From: Humidesulfovibrio sp.
GTDB lineage: Bacteria; Desulfobacterota; Desulfovibrionia; Desulfovibrionales; Desulfovibrionaceae
Assembly: GCF_031082295.1 (NCBI RefSeq)
Contig: NZ_JAVHLD010000023.1
Location: 1-49,806, forward strand
Length of the DNA stretch: 49,806 bases
Reading direction: 5' to 3'
Position numbers and translations under genes: made by a program. Position 1 is the stretch's first letter, and each line of letters opens with the position of its first letter. Below are positions 7,361 through 14,470 of this stretch, piece after piece. Below the pieces are notes generated by a model that worked only from the letters and a program-made list of their open reading frames with translations, was not told the DNA's origin and searched no databases.

Positions 7361-8287
7361 GTGGCTAAGAAGCTGGGAAATTATGTTCAGGACCTGCGCC
7401 TGCCGAAGGGGTTCCATCGTGAGCTTCGTTTCATGCGCATGGTAAGGCGGTTTGGCGGTGACGGAGCTTACGCCGTATTCCTGCTTTGGAGCTGGGCTGC
7501 CGAAAATTGCCCGACCACGGGCCGCTTGGAGAGAATGGGCGTCGAGGATCTGCATGAGGTGTGCTGCGTAAGAAAGGACGCCGATGGATTCATTGAACTT
7601 TTGATTGAAGAGGAGTTCCTGGCGAGGGGCGAGGATGGGATATTCTACCTGCCCAATTGGCGCGAAGAACAACCCCATGTTGCTCAGGCCGAGGAACGCC
7701 AAGAGGCTAGCCGCGCCGCCGCAAATAAACGATGGGGCACAAGGGATTCCGTGGAACGTCCAGGGAAGCAAAGAGTGCCTAATGCGGGTGGTAATGGGTC
7801 GGCATTGGGTAAGCAATGCCCCAATACCAATTCCAAAACTCTAAAATCCCCCCCACCCCCCCCAAGGGGGGGAGAGAGCGAGCATGTGCCCGTGAGTGAA
7901 ATCGTCGCCAGGTACCGCGAAGTGTTGCCCGAGCTGCCTGAGCCCCGCGAAGATGCCGAGAAGTTGGGCAAGGACATCGCCGCGAGGTGGAAGTCCAAGC
8001 CGGAGAGGCAGAGCCTGGAGTGGTGGGGCTGGTTCTTCGCCCTGGTGCGGGAGCACCCGTACCTGATGGGCGAGGTGGAGCAGTGGCGCGCCGGTTTGGC
8101 TTGGCTGGTCTGCCGGGCGAACATGGACAAGGTTCTGGGCGGGCACTACCTGACGCGCGACCAAATGGGAGACCCGAAGCGGGCGCAAGGTGAGGTGGTC
8201 CGGGAGACGAAGAGCTGGAGCCTGGAAGAGTACGAGCAGATGCGGGCGGAACGGGCCAGAGAGCAGGCCCAGGACAAGTCCGGTTAA
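7361..8287 (+). CDS. Phage replication initiator (O-like / Lin1244-type N-terminal domain)
   Basis: The N-terminal 110 residues (LPKGFHRELRFMRMVRRFGGDGAYAVF and following) look like the winged-helix domain of phage replisome organisers, ending in FYLPNWREEQPHV. A low-complexity linker (SPPPPPRGG) follows. The C-terminal part (YREVLPELPEPRED onward) has WWGWFFALVREHPYLMGE and RAGLAWLVCRANMDKVLGGHY, a region typical of helicase-loading or primase-contacting tails. I prefer GTG 7361, which follows GGGGGCAAT, over the frame's first start at 7277. The linker DNA contains iterons, an AT-rich patch and a C/G homopolymer tract, recalling the lambda O gene with its internal origin. The pairing with dnaB supports an initiator/loader role. 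Confidence 0.65.
   Translation: MAKKLGNYVQDLRLPKGFHRELRFMRMVRRFGGDGAYAVFLLWSWAAENCPTTGRLERMGVEDLHEVCCVRKDADGFIELLIEEEFLARGEDGIFYLPNWREEQPHVAQAEERQEASRAAANKRWGTRDSVERPGKQRVPNAGGNGSALGKQCPNTNSKTLKSPPPPPRGGESEHVPVSEIVARYREVLPELPEPREDAEKLGKDIAARWKSKPERQSLEWWGWFFALVREHPYLMGEVEQWRAGLAWLVCRANMDKVLGGHYLTRDQMGDPKRAQGEVVRETKSWSLEEYEQMRAERAREQAQDKSG
7781..7826 (+). repeat. Iteron cluster inside the initiator gene, candidate origin
   Basis: AATGCGGGT starts at 7781, AATGGGTCGGC at 7793, ATTGGGTAAGC at 7804 and AATGCCCCAAT at 7815, spaced 12, 11 and 11 bp. GCATTGGGTAAG is shared exactly with the upstream array at 7243-7254. An AT-rich patch (about 7823-7847) follows at once, the layout of a lambda-type origin located within the initiator's own coding sequence. 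Confidence 0.55.
7848..7872 (+). repeat. Homopolymer tract C7-A-C8-AA-G7
   Basis: Seven C, one A, eight C, two A and seven G lie within the initiator reading frame, where they encode the proline-rich linker. The C8/G7 arms can fold back with a 2-nt loop. Such tracts slip during replication and sequencing, so length variation would shift the C-terminal half of the gene out of frame. Confidence 0.8.
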
Positions 8288-8387
8288 GGTCTTGACCGTC
8301 AAAGCCGGGGAAAAAGTTAAGGTTGGGTTAAGAACCTGGGGCAAGAGTAAAGACAGGGGTAAATGAGAGTTAAGCCGGACTGTTAAG
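8283..8387 (+). repeat. Cluster of five GTTAAG motifs
   Basis: GTTAAG occurs at 8283, 8316, 8327, 8369 and 8382 in the 120-bp gap between the initiator and the next gene. Two of the copies are extended as GTTAAGCCGG (8369, 8382), and the 8316/8327 pair is 11 bp apart. No ORF explains the segment. It may be an operator or terminase recognition region. Confidence 0.4.
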
Positions 8388-8407
8388 CCGGTCAAGCGGG
8401 GGGCAAG

Positions 8408-9058
8408 ATGAACGAGCGGGAGAGGTTAATCGCGGAATTGCTGCCGCCCGAGTTGGCGCTCCATCCTTCGCGGGGCTCTGGTTTCATCGACCGCGAGGTC
8501 ATGGTGGAACTGGTGGTCAACCGTGGCTGGACAAAGGCCGCTGCGGCAGAATTTTTCGAAGTCAGCGGCGCGGCGGTGACGAGGGCCTTCCAGCGCATGG
8601 AGATCGCCGTTGCCAAGAATATTCCTGCGCAGCAGGCCGGGCAGGCGCTTATGACGGCCCAACTTTCGGACAGCGGCGCGCGCCTGGCGTCCTTGGCCGA
8701 GCAGGCCCAGTACATCCTGGACCTGGTCAGCGTGGTCATCAAGACCGACGAGAACGCCGAGGCTGGCCGCGAGGCGCGCTACAAGCTGCGGCGGCTGGCC
8801 GGTCCCAAGGGCAGCCTGGGCGACCTAGCCGTGAAGCTCCTGGGCGAGTCCAGGAAACAGCTTGAGTTCATTTTCGCCATGCAGCGGGAGGCCTTCAACA
8901 TGAAGCGCGTGGAGGAGTTCCAGGGGGTGGTCATGGACGAGATCAAGGCCGCAGCGCCCGAGGTGCAGCAGCGGATCATGGCGCGCCTTGTCCAGGTGCA
9001 GGCCTTTCGGTCCAGCCTGGACATTCCCGGCGGCAATGTGAATTTCGCGCAGGATTAG
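8408..9058 (+). CDS. Putative terminase small subunit / HTH DNA-binding protein
   Basis: The 216-aa product starts at ATG 8408. Around residues 35-65 the segment VVNRGWTKAAAAEFFEVSGAAVTRAFQRM reads as a helix-turn-helix, in the position expected for DNA recognition by a small terminase. The middle and C-terminal parts are helical (ARYKLRRLAGPKGSLGDLAVKLLGESRKQLEFIFAMQREAF) and could oligomerise. It lies upstream of the large terminase, separated only by the recombinase gene, which supports this call. No conserved catalytic residue is visible. An alternative is a transcription regulator for the GTTAAG cluster directly upstream. Confidence 0.5.
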   Translation: MNERERLIAELLPPELALHPSRGSGFIDREVMVELVVNRGWTKAAAAEFFEVSGAAVTRAFQRMEIAVAKNIPAQQAGQALMTAQLSDSGARLASLAEQAQYILDLVSVVIKTDENAEAGREARYKLRRLAGPKGSLGDLAVKLLGESRKQLEFIFAMQREAFNMKRVEEFQGVVMDEIKAAAPEVQQRIMARLVQVQAFRSSLDIPGGNVNFAQD

Positions 9059-9188
9059 GCAAACTTAAAACGACCGTAAAGAGGCAGCATAATAATGCTT
9101 AAAAACGTTTGCTTTCGCGCCGTGAATCAGGCACAAAAAAGCCGTGGGAACGGTTTTGACGCAGCGGACCTGAAAAACGGGGGCGAAC

Positions 9189-9797
9189 ATGGCGACCATA
9201 GCCTATTTGCGGGTGAGCACGGACAAGCAGGACATTTCGAACCAGCGACTGGAAATTCTCTCCTGGGCCAACCGGGAAGGCGTGCAGATCACGGACTGGA
9301 TGGAGCGCGAGATGTCCTCGCGGCGCTCGGCCAAGGAACGCGGCCTGGAGGAGCTTGCCGGTCAGCTTGCGGCTGGGGACACGCTTGTGGTGGCAGAGCT
9401 GTCGCGCCTGGGGCGCAGCTTGGGCGAAGTGGTGCAGACCGTGGACAAGCTGGCCGCCGCCGGGGTGGGGTTGGTGACGCTCAAGGAGAACATCCGCGTC
9501 AACGGCGGCAAGCGGGATGTGCAGGGCAAGATTCTGGTGGGGCTCTTTGGGCTTCTGGCCGAGATAGAGCGCGACCTCATAAGCGAACGGACCAAGGCGG
9601 GCTTGGCGCGGGCGCGGGCCGAGGGCAAGACCCTAGGGCGGCCCAAGGGCAGCACCGGCAAGTCGGTCCTGGACGGTCGGGAGTCGGAGATCAAGGATTT
9701 TCGCGCCAAGCGTGTGAGCAAGGCCAGCCTGGCGCGCATCCTCGACGTTTCGGACACCACGCTGATCCGCTTCATGCGCTCGCGCAAGCTGGAGTAG
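9189..9797 (+). CDS. Small serine recombinase (resolvase/invertase family)
   Basis: The 202-aa protein has the full small serine recombinase layout. MATIAYLRVSTDKQD places the nucleophile at Ser10. RLGRSLGEV, IRVNGGKRDVQGKILVGLFGLLAEIERDLI and SERTKAGLARARAEGKTLGRPKG complete the catalytic domain and long helix E. A C-terminal HTH (KASLARILDVSDTTLIRFMRSRKLE) binds DNA. Start ATG 9189 follows GGGGGCGAAC. It is not a large phage serine integrase. It could resolve dimers, invert a segment or act on the chromosome junction. No paired inverted sites are obvious nearby. Its place between the two terminase subunits is unusual. Confidence 0.88.
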   Translation: MATIAYLRVSTDKQDISNQRLEILSWANREGVQITDWMEREMSSRRSAKERGLEELAGQLAAGDTLVVAELSRLGRSLGEVVQTVDKLAAAGVGLVTLKENIRVNGGKRDVQGKILVGLFGLLAEIERDLISERTKAGLARARAEGKTLGRPKGSTGKSVLDGRESEIKDFRAKRVSKASLARILDVSDTTLIRFMRSRKLE

Positions 9798-9831
9798 CCA
9801 GGCCCCGCCAGGCCACGGCCTGGGGGTGCGC

Positions 9832-11322
9832 ATGAAGCGGCGGACCCTCGGGCCTGGCGGCGGGGGCAGCCTGCTGCAAAACTTCGTCCTGAACCTGCAA
9901 ACCAGCCTGCCTGCCGCCAACGCCGAGCAGCTCGTCTTCAAGCCGGAGATGAGCTACCACGACTTCATCCTCCAGTCTTGGCACATCATCGAGCCTGCCC
10001 GGCCCTTTGTCGATGGTTGGCACATCGGGGCCATCTGCGAGCACATGGAGGCCGTGGCCACGTTCGAGATTCGTGAGCTGCTGGTCAACATGCCCCCGCG
10101 CCACATGAAGAGCATCGGCATCAGCGTGTGCTTTGTGCCCTGGGTGTGGACCTGGGCTCCGGGCAGGCGCTCTTTCAACTCCTCCTACGAATTGACCCTG
10201 GCCCGGCGCGACAACCAGAAGGCCCGCACCATCATCGAAAGCCCGTGGTACCAGGAACGCTGGGGCTCTAAGGTCAGCATCAAGAGCGACCAGAACGAAA
10301 AGAGCAAGTTCGAGAACACCCACGGCGGCTCGCGCTTCGTCTCCTCCTCCGGCGGCAAGGCGACCGGCGAGGGCGGCGACTACGTGTTCTGCGACGATCC
10401 GCACAACGTCAAGGACGTGAGCCAGGACCGGGAGACAAAGCGCCTGTCTGTGCTCGATTGGTGGGACAACTCCATGTCCAACCGCCTCGATGACCCGGAG
10501 CGGGGCGCGTTCGTGGTCGTGGGGCAGCGCGTCCACGAGAACGACCTGTCTGGGCACCTGCTCGAACAGGGCGGCTGGGTGCACCTGTGCCTGCCTGCCG
10601 AGTACGAGGGCAGGCGCTACGTCAAGACTCCGCTCGGCTTTGAGGACCCTCGCACCAAGGAAGGCGAGCTGCTCTGGCCGGAGCGGTTCACCGGCGAGGC
10701 CCTGGAGAAGATCAAGCGCAAGATGCACGAGGCGGAGTACGCCGGGCAGTTCCAGCAGGAGCCCACCCCGCCGGGCGGCGGAATCTTCAAGTGGGAGTGG
10801 TTCCAGTCCTACACTGAGCTTCCCCGGTTCGAGCGCATTGTGGACTTTTGGGACACCGCGCAGTCGGTCAAGGATGGGGCGGCTTATTCGGTGCGCGAGC
10901 GCTGGGGCGAGGCCCAAAACGGCTACTATCTGCTGCACGTGCTGCGCGAGCGCATGGACTACCCGACCCTCAAACAGCGCATCGTCGATGACTACGACGC
11001 CGGGGGCGTGGATGAGGTTGTGGTGGAGGACAAGAGCAGCGGCACCAGCGTGATCCAGGACCTGCAAAAGGACACCAAGGTGCCGGTGATCCCCTACGTG
11101 CTGGGCAAGGACGGCAAGGAGACCCGTGCCCGCGCCCAGGCGTCCACGGTCAAGGGCGGCAACGTGTGGGTGCCGGAGAGCGCCCCGTGGCTTCCCGCGT
11201 TCAAGAACGAGGTGATCATGTTCCCCAACGGCAAATTCAAGGACCAGGTCGACGTGATGGCCGAGGCCCTGGACTATCTCAAGAACGGTTCCGGGCTCAC
11301 GCAAGACCGGGACATGAGCTAG
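9832..11322 (+). CDS. terL: Terminase large subunit (packaging ATPase-nuclease)
   Basis: Taking ATG 9832 (GGGGGTGCGC upstream; a GTG at 9826 is also possible) gives 496 aa. The ATPase motor shows a Walker A-like PPRHMKS at 88-94 and a Walker B YVFCDDP near 184-190, preceded by the coupling region SGGKATGEGGD. The C-terminal RNase H-like nuclease shows RIVDFWDTAQSVKDGA (first catalytic Asp), VDEVVVEDKSSG, and DQVDVMAEAL near the end. This is the standard two-domain TerL that translocates and cuts concatemeric DNA at the portal. The Gly before the Walker Lys is replaced by Met. Confidence 0.9.
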   Translation: MKRRTLGPGGGGSLLQNFVLNLQTSLPAANAEQLVFKPEMSYHDFILQSWHIIEPARPFVDGWHIGAICEHMEAVATFEIRELLVNMPPRHMKSIGISVCFVPWVWTWAPGRRSFNSSYELTLARRDNQKARTIIESPWYQERWGSKVSIKSDQNEKSKFENTHGGSRFVSSSGGKATGEGGDYVFCDDPHNVKDVSQDRETKRLSVLDWWDNSMSNRLDDPERGAFVVVGQRVHENDLSGHLLEQGGWVHLCLPAEYEGRRYVKTPLGFEDPRTKEGELLWPERFTGEALEKIKRKMHEAEYAGQFQQEPTPPGGGIFKWEWFQSYTELPRFERIVDFWDTAQSVKDGAAYSVRERWGEAQNGYYLLHVLRERMDYPTLKQRIVDDYDAGGVDEVVVEDKSSGTSVIQDLQKDTKVPVIPYVLGKDGKETRARAQASTVKGGNVWVPESAPWLPAFKNEVIMFPNGKFKDQVDVMAEALDYLKNGSGLTQDRDMS

Positions 11323-11332
11323 GAGACCAAAC

Positions 11333-12007
11333 GTGGAGACGCAAAGCATCGCAGACATCGGCATCAAGCAGAACCCTTTCAGCCCCGGCCTGATGCAGTA
11401 CCAGAACAAGGCAACCAAGGCCTTGTACCGCCGCGTGGTGGGCGCTCTGGCCTGGCCGCGCGACATCCGGCCCGGAGCGCTCGTTGTGCTGGTGGAACAC
11501 CAGGAGCCCATGAGCGGCCTGGACATGCGCAAGGTCGAGATCGCCGCCGAGTACACCCATGATGACCCGGACCAGCTGCTGCGCCGCGCCAGCCTGTGGA
11601 GCGAGGTGCTTTCCTGCCGAGCCTGGATGACCCCTGTCTCCGCGCCGGAGATGCGCCTGGTCACGGACTACAACGACGGGCGTCGCCGTCTGCGCCTGCA
11701 CCAGCTTGACCTGGCCCTGCCCCCCAGCGTGAACGGCAGCCGTGACTGGGCGGCCTATGACCGCTTGTTCGAGCGGCGCACCCGTGGCGTCAAGACGCTG
11801 TTCTTTGGCGAGGGCTCCATGGTGGCCAGGGAATACAAGAGCAGGCAGCGTGCGGAACTCTCCCGCAGCCTGGAATTGTACCCGCTCTTGGCTGCGTTCC
11901 TCTGGGCGCTGGCCTCTATCGACCTGGACAGCCCCGTGACGGCTATGGGGCAGGGCATAACTCGCCAGACCTCAAACGGTCCGGCAGACGACATCGGGGG
12001 GTACTAG
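11333..12007 (+). CDS. Conserved phage protein of unknown function
   Basis: The 224-aa product starts at GTG 11333 behind TAGGAGACCAAAC, 10 bp after terL. It has no recognisable motif. The middle part contains HDDPDQLLRRASLWSEVL and VTDYNDGRRRLRLHQLDLALPPSVNGSRDW, and the C-terminus SIDLDSPVTAMGQGITR. It is probably soluble, with mixed charge and no membrane segment. Position suggests a packaging or head accessory, but nothing in the sequence proves it. Confidence 0.7.
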   Translation: METQSIADIGIKQNPFSPGLMQYQNKATKALYRRVVGALAWPRDIRPGALVVLVEHQEPMSGLDMRKVEIAAEYTHDDPDQLLRRASLWSEVLSCRAWMTPVSAPEMRLVTDYNDGRRRLRLHQLDLALPPSVNGSRDWAAYDRLFERRTRGVKTLFFGEGSMVAREYKSRQRAELSRSLELYPLLAAFLWALASIDLDSPVTAMGQGITRQTSNGPADDIGGY

Positions 12008-12008
12008 C

Positions 12009-12239
12009 ATGGCCAATGAGACACAGAACGGCATGCTGCGCGGGCACAGGGCCATCCGGGAGTTCCTGGGAGTGCGTATGGGGGTTGTCTCCGTTTTGGT
12101 TGACTACGATGCCGAGCGGGGTGGCCGGGTGTTCACCCAGCATGGTCAGGCCAAGCGCAAAACCGTGCGGGCGGACAAAGTTGGTGTGCTCGGCCTGTAC
12201 CGCGAATGGTGCGCCGAGTGCCACGGGGCCGAACCCTAG
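12009..12239 (+). CDS. Small HTH-like phage protein
   Basis: The 76-aa product starts at ATG 12009, one base after the previous stop. The segment GHRAIREFLGVRMGVVSVLV (residues about 12-31) resembles a helix-turn-helix of the excisionase/MerR-like small binders, and the C-terminal part is basic with CAEC. It sits just before a terminator and a 10-bp repeat array, so it is a candidate regulator of the late operon. Family membership is uncertain. Confidence 0.55.
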   Translation: MANETQNGMLRGHRAIREFLGVRMGVVSVLVDYDAERGGRVFTQHGQAKRKTVRADKVGVLGLYREWCAECHGAEP

Positions 12240-12320
12240 GTGTGATGCCGCTCCCGCCCATGCACGGGAAAACATACGCGAAGATACAACGCGCGTTTCC
12301 CGTCCAAGAACAGGAAGAGG

Positions 12321-12345
12321 CCCCGCCCAGGCGGGGTTTTTCTTT
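12321..12345 (+). terminator. Rho-independent terminator ending the packaging operon
   Basis: CCCCGCC (12321-12327) pairs with GGCGGGG (12330-12336) over a 2-nt loop and is followed by TTTTTCTTT. It closes the early/packaging transcript in the 320-bp gap (12240-12559) between the small HTH gene and the lysis cassette. Confidence 0.85.
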
Positions 12346-12373
12346 GTTCAAAATGTTGTCAATGGTTTTTTTT

Positions 12374-12423
12374 GTTACCCGACGTTACCCCATGTTACCC
12401 GACGTTACCCCACGTTACCGCCC
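12374..12423 (+). repeat. Five tandem 10-bp GTTACCC repeats
   Basis: Copies start at 12374, 12384, 12394, 12404 and 12414. They alternate between the forms GTTACCCGAC and GTTACCCCAT/C, so the array is also two and a half 20-bp units. The period is close to one helical turn. It lies between the terminator and the lysis/late genes, the place of a late-promoter operator. The core read on the other strand (GGGTAAC) resembles the GGGTAAG of the origin iterons. Confidence 0.8.
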
Positions 12424-12498
12424 CCGTCTGACTCAAAATCCCATGATACGACTTTGGCTGCGAGCCCCTTGCCACGGTTGAGCGATGCCCCGCCCAAC

Positions 12499-12528
12499 GT
12501 CGGCCCCTGGTGCATGCCGGGGGCCGAC
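12499..12528 (+). repeat. 9-bp perfect inverted repeat in lysis-operon leader
   Basis: GTCGGCCCC (12499-12507) and GGGGCCGAC (12520-12528) flank a 12-nt loop containing GCATGC, 31 bp before the first lysis gene. There is no U-tract, so it is more likely a leader stem-loop or operator than a terminator. Confidence 0.5.
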
Positions 12529-12559
12529 ACAGCGGGGGAAAGACAGGAGAGGACGGCGG

Positions 12560-12856
12560 ATGGAATTCAACGCACTCACAGCCTCGCTGCTCGCCGCCCT
12601 GGTCGGGCTTATCAGCATCGTGGTCACTGTCTTTGCCATGAAGGGCAACAGCGACACGCGCTACGTGACCAAGGATGAATGCGACACGCAGCGCAAACTG
12701 CAATGCCAGGAGCGCGCCGTCTTGCGGGATCAGTTGGACAGCGTGAAGCGGACCCTGCGGGTGAATCTCAACATGAGCCGCGCGCTTGTCGTGCACTCGG
12801 ACATCCCGGACGAGACAAAGGCGGCCATCCTCAATAACGACGGAGGTGTCCAATGA
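12560..12856 (+). CDS. Single-pass membrane protein of the lysis cassette
   Basis: The 98-aa product starts at ATG 12560 after AGGAGAGGACGGCGG. Residues about 7-27 (TASLLAALVGLISIVVTVFAM) form one transmembrane helix, followed by a charged region with KDECDTQRKLQCQERAVLRDQLDSVKRTL that may form a coiled coil and carries a C-x7-C pair. Its stop overlaps the holin start by 4 bp. It could be a holin partner or antiholin. I cannot assign it more closely. Confidence 0.65.
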   Translation: MEFNALTASLLAALVGLISIVVTVFAMKGNSDTRYVTKDECDTQRKLQCQERAVLRDQLDSVKRTLRVNLNMSRALVVHSDIPDETKAAILNNDGGVQ

Positions 12857-13194
12857 GCCTGATCTCCAAACTCAAGCTGCCCCGGCCCGGCCAGTTGCTG
12901 GCCATGCTGCTCGGCGCGCTGATCATCGGTCTTGTCGAAGCCCTGTTCGCCCCGGCTCCCGCCATCTACCCCGGCGGCGTGGTGGTTATCGACCCATGGG
13001 CGCTGTTGCTGCACAAGGCCTTCGTCATGTGGCTCGGCGCGACTCTGGGCCTGATCGTGGACATGATCGTGTTCCACTATGCGCGGCCTGGCAAGTTCAA
13101 GGACTTGGCCGACCGAACCATGCACCTGAACAGCATGCACCGCCGGGCGCTCTTTATGGCCGTGTTCGCCTTCGGCTTCGGGCTTGCGCTGTGA
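12853..13194 (+). CDS. Putative holin
   Basis: The 113-aa protein has three hydrophobic segments: GQLLAMLLGALIIGLVEALF, WLGATLGLIVDMIVFHY and RALFMAVFAFGFGLAL. The size, topology and position directly before a signal-bearing transglycosylase match phage holins of the putative-holin (Phage_holin_8-like) type. It would open the inner membrane and time lysis. It starts at ATG 12853, overlapping the previous stop, and its own stop overlaps the next GTG start (GTGA), so the cassette is translationally coupled. Confidence 0.72.
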   Translation: MSLISKLKLPRPGQLLAMLLGALIIGLVEALFAPAPAIYPGGVVVIDPWALLLHKAFVMWLGATLGLIVDMIVFHYARPGKFKDLADRTMHLNSMHRRALFMAVFAFGFGLAL

Positions 13195-13856
13195 GCGCGC
13201 GGCGGCTCCCGACTGCCGCCGTTTCGACGCTCCTGGCCATTCTGATGGTCGGGGCCGTGCTGGCTGCTTTTGCGTCCATGGCCCATGCCGCGTCCACCCC
13301 GCCCCAGGCCGAGCGCTACCGCAGAGACCTCATCCGTTCCGCTCGCTACGTGTTCGGCATGACTGCGCCTGTGGCCCTGCTGGCTGGCCAGGTACACCAA
13401 GAGAGCGCCTGGAACCCCATGGCCAAGAGCGCCTACGCCTCGGGCCTGGCGCAGTTCACGCCGGGGACCGCGCGGGACATGGCCCGCCTGCATCCACAGG
13501 ATCTGGGCAGGTCATCCCCGAGTGGTGCGCCAACGGACCCGCGTTGGGCGCTCCTGGCGCTTTGCATCTACGACAAGTCGCTCTACGACGCTGCGGCCTT
13601 CGCGGCCACGGACGGGGATCGTTGGCGCTTTGCCCTCTGGGGCTACAACGGCGGTTGGGGCTGGGTGCAAAAGGACCGCGCCAAGGCCAAGGCCCTGGGC
13701 CTGAACCCGAACAGCGCTGCCGATGTGGCGCAGGTCAATAATGGCCGGGCCGCAGAGTTCTTCAGGGAAAACCGGAACTACGACAAGGCCATTGACCGGC
13801 ACCAGTGGCTCTACCTGCCCTGGGGTCCGGGCGTGGCCATGAGAGGGGTGCCGTGA
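13191..13856 (+). CDS. Phage lytic transglycosylase endolysin with signal segment
   Basis: From GTG 13191 the product is 221 aa. The first 33 residues (basic start, then LLAILMVGAVLAAFASMAHA) form a signal or signal-anchor sequence, so export may use the host Sec system. The catalytic SLT-like fold shows VALLAGQVHQESAWNP with the predicted catalytic Glu71, then ASGLAQFTPGTARDMA, WALLALCIYDKSLY and FALWGYNGGWGWV, all typical lytic transglycosylase motifs. It would cleave the MurNAc-GlcNAc bond. The frame is open much further upstream, but that part is a shadow of the holin. Its stop overlaps the Rz start as TGATG. Confidence 0.88.
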   Translation: MSARRLPTAAVSTLLAILMVGAVLAAFASMAHAASTPPQAERYRRDLIRSARYVFGMTAPVALLAGQVHQESAWNPMAKSAYASGLAQFTPGTARDMARLHPQDLGRSSPSGAPTDPRWALLALCIYDKSLYDAAAFAATDGDRWRFALWGYNGGWGWVQKDRAKAKALGLNPNSAADVAQVNNGRAAEFFRENRNYDKAIDRHQWLYLPWGPGVAMRGVP

Positions 13857-14470
13857 TGTTGCCCGGACTGTCCTTTCTCGACCCCTCCTCCGGCTACCGC
13901 AAGCTGGCCCTGATCCTGGGCCTGCTTTTGCTCGTTGTTGTGGTCGGTCTCGGGGCCTGCTGGTGGGGCTACGGCCAAGGCTACGACAAGGCCGAGGCCA
14001 TGGGCAAGGCCGAGATCAAGACGCTTGAGGCTGGCTACGCCAAGGCCGGAGCCAACGCCACCGCAGAAGCCATGCAGGAGACCGTGCGCCTGGCCAAGCG
14101 CGGCAACGAGCTGGCCGGAGAACTCATCGCCGCGCGTAGCGAGTTGGCAACGGCTCGCGCGGACATCACCCGGAGGATCAACGATGTTGCGGAGACTGTT
14201 TCTCCTGACTGCGTGTTTGGGCCTGCTTTCGTGCGCTGGTGGAACGACACAGCCGGTATTCGTGCCGACGCCGACGCCAACACGACTGATCCCGGCGGAG
14301 TTGCGGCTCGACCCGGTGAAGCCCAAACCCCTGGTGCAAGACTACGACAAGACGCACCCGTAAGCCGCCAGGCCCTGATGGCCCACTTCCGCGATCTGGA
14401 GATGTACTCCCGTGAGCTGGAGCGCGTAAGCGCCGACCGGCTCAAGCTGCTGGAGGCGTGGGCACAATGA
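13856..14470 (+). CDS. Inner-membrane spanin subunit (Rz-like)
   Basis: The 204-aa product starts at ATG 13856. It has one N-terminal transmembrane helix (LALILGLLLLVVVVGLGACWWGY), then a long periplasmic helical region rich in Ala, Glu and Lys (about residues 45-115) typical of i-spanins. A second helical stretch lies near the C-terminus (RDLEMYSRELERVSADRLKLLEAW). A separate lipoprotein gene lies inside it in another frame, the classical Rz/Rz1 arrangement. Together they would fuse inner and outer membranes at the last step of lysis. The stop overlaps the portal start. Confidence 0.8.
   Translation: MLPGLSFLDPSSGYRKLALILGLLLLVVVVGLGACWWGYGQGYDKAEAMGKAEIKTLEAGYAKAGANATAEAMQETVRLAKRGNELAGELIAARSELATARADITRRINDVAETVSPDCVFGPAFVRWWNDTAGIRADADANTTDPGGVAARPGEAQTPGARLRQDAPVSRQALMAHFRDLEMYSRELERVSADRLKLLEAWAQ
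14184..14363 (+). CDS. Outer-membrane spanin lipoprotein (Rz1-like), nested in Rz
   Basis: A 59-aa frame lies wholly within the Rz-like gene in another frame. ATG 14184 follows GGAGGATCAACG, an excellent Shine-Dalgarno. The product begins MLRRLFLLTACLGLLSC, a lipoprotein signal with the modified Cys at residue 17, and the mature part is short and proline-rich (FVPTPTPTRLIP, VKPKPL), just like Rz1 proteins. The size, lipobox, proline content and embedded position together make the call strong. Confidence 0.85.
   Translation: MLRRLFLLTACLGLLSCAGGTTQPVFVPTPTPTRLIPAELRLDPVKPKPLVQDYDKTHP

Noticed and set aside
10490-11053. 187-codon + frame within terL as another overprinted gene
   Set aside because: The peptide is Arg/Ser/Ala/Thr low complexity, while the terL frame keeps nuclease motifs across the interval, the opposite of the pattern at 33418-33807.
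9772-11664. 630-codon - strand frame opposite terL
   Set aside because: Composition is His/Leu/Val/Gly low complexity typical of an antisense shadow in GC-rich DNA, and the + strand carries clear terminase motifs.
12374-12423. CRISPR-like array
   Set aside because: Units are 10 bp with no spacers, and there are no cas genes in the window.
12786-13856. A 356-codon + frame covering holin and transglycosylase
   Set aside because: Only the part from GTG 13191 reads as protein (signal and SLT domain). The upstream portion is an Arg/Pro-rich shadow of the holin and TM-protein genes.
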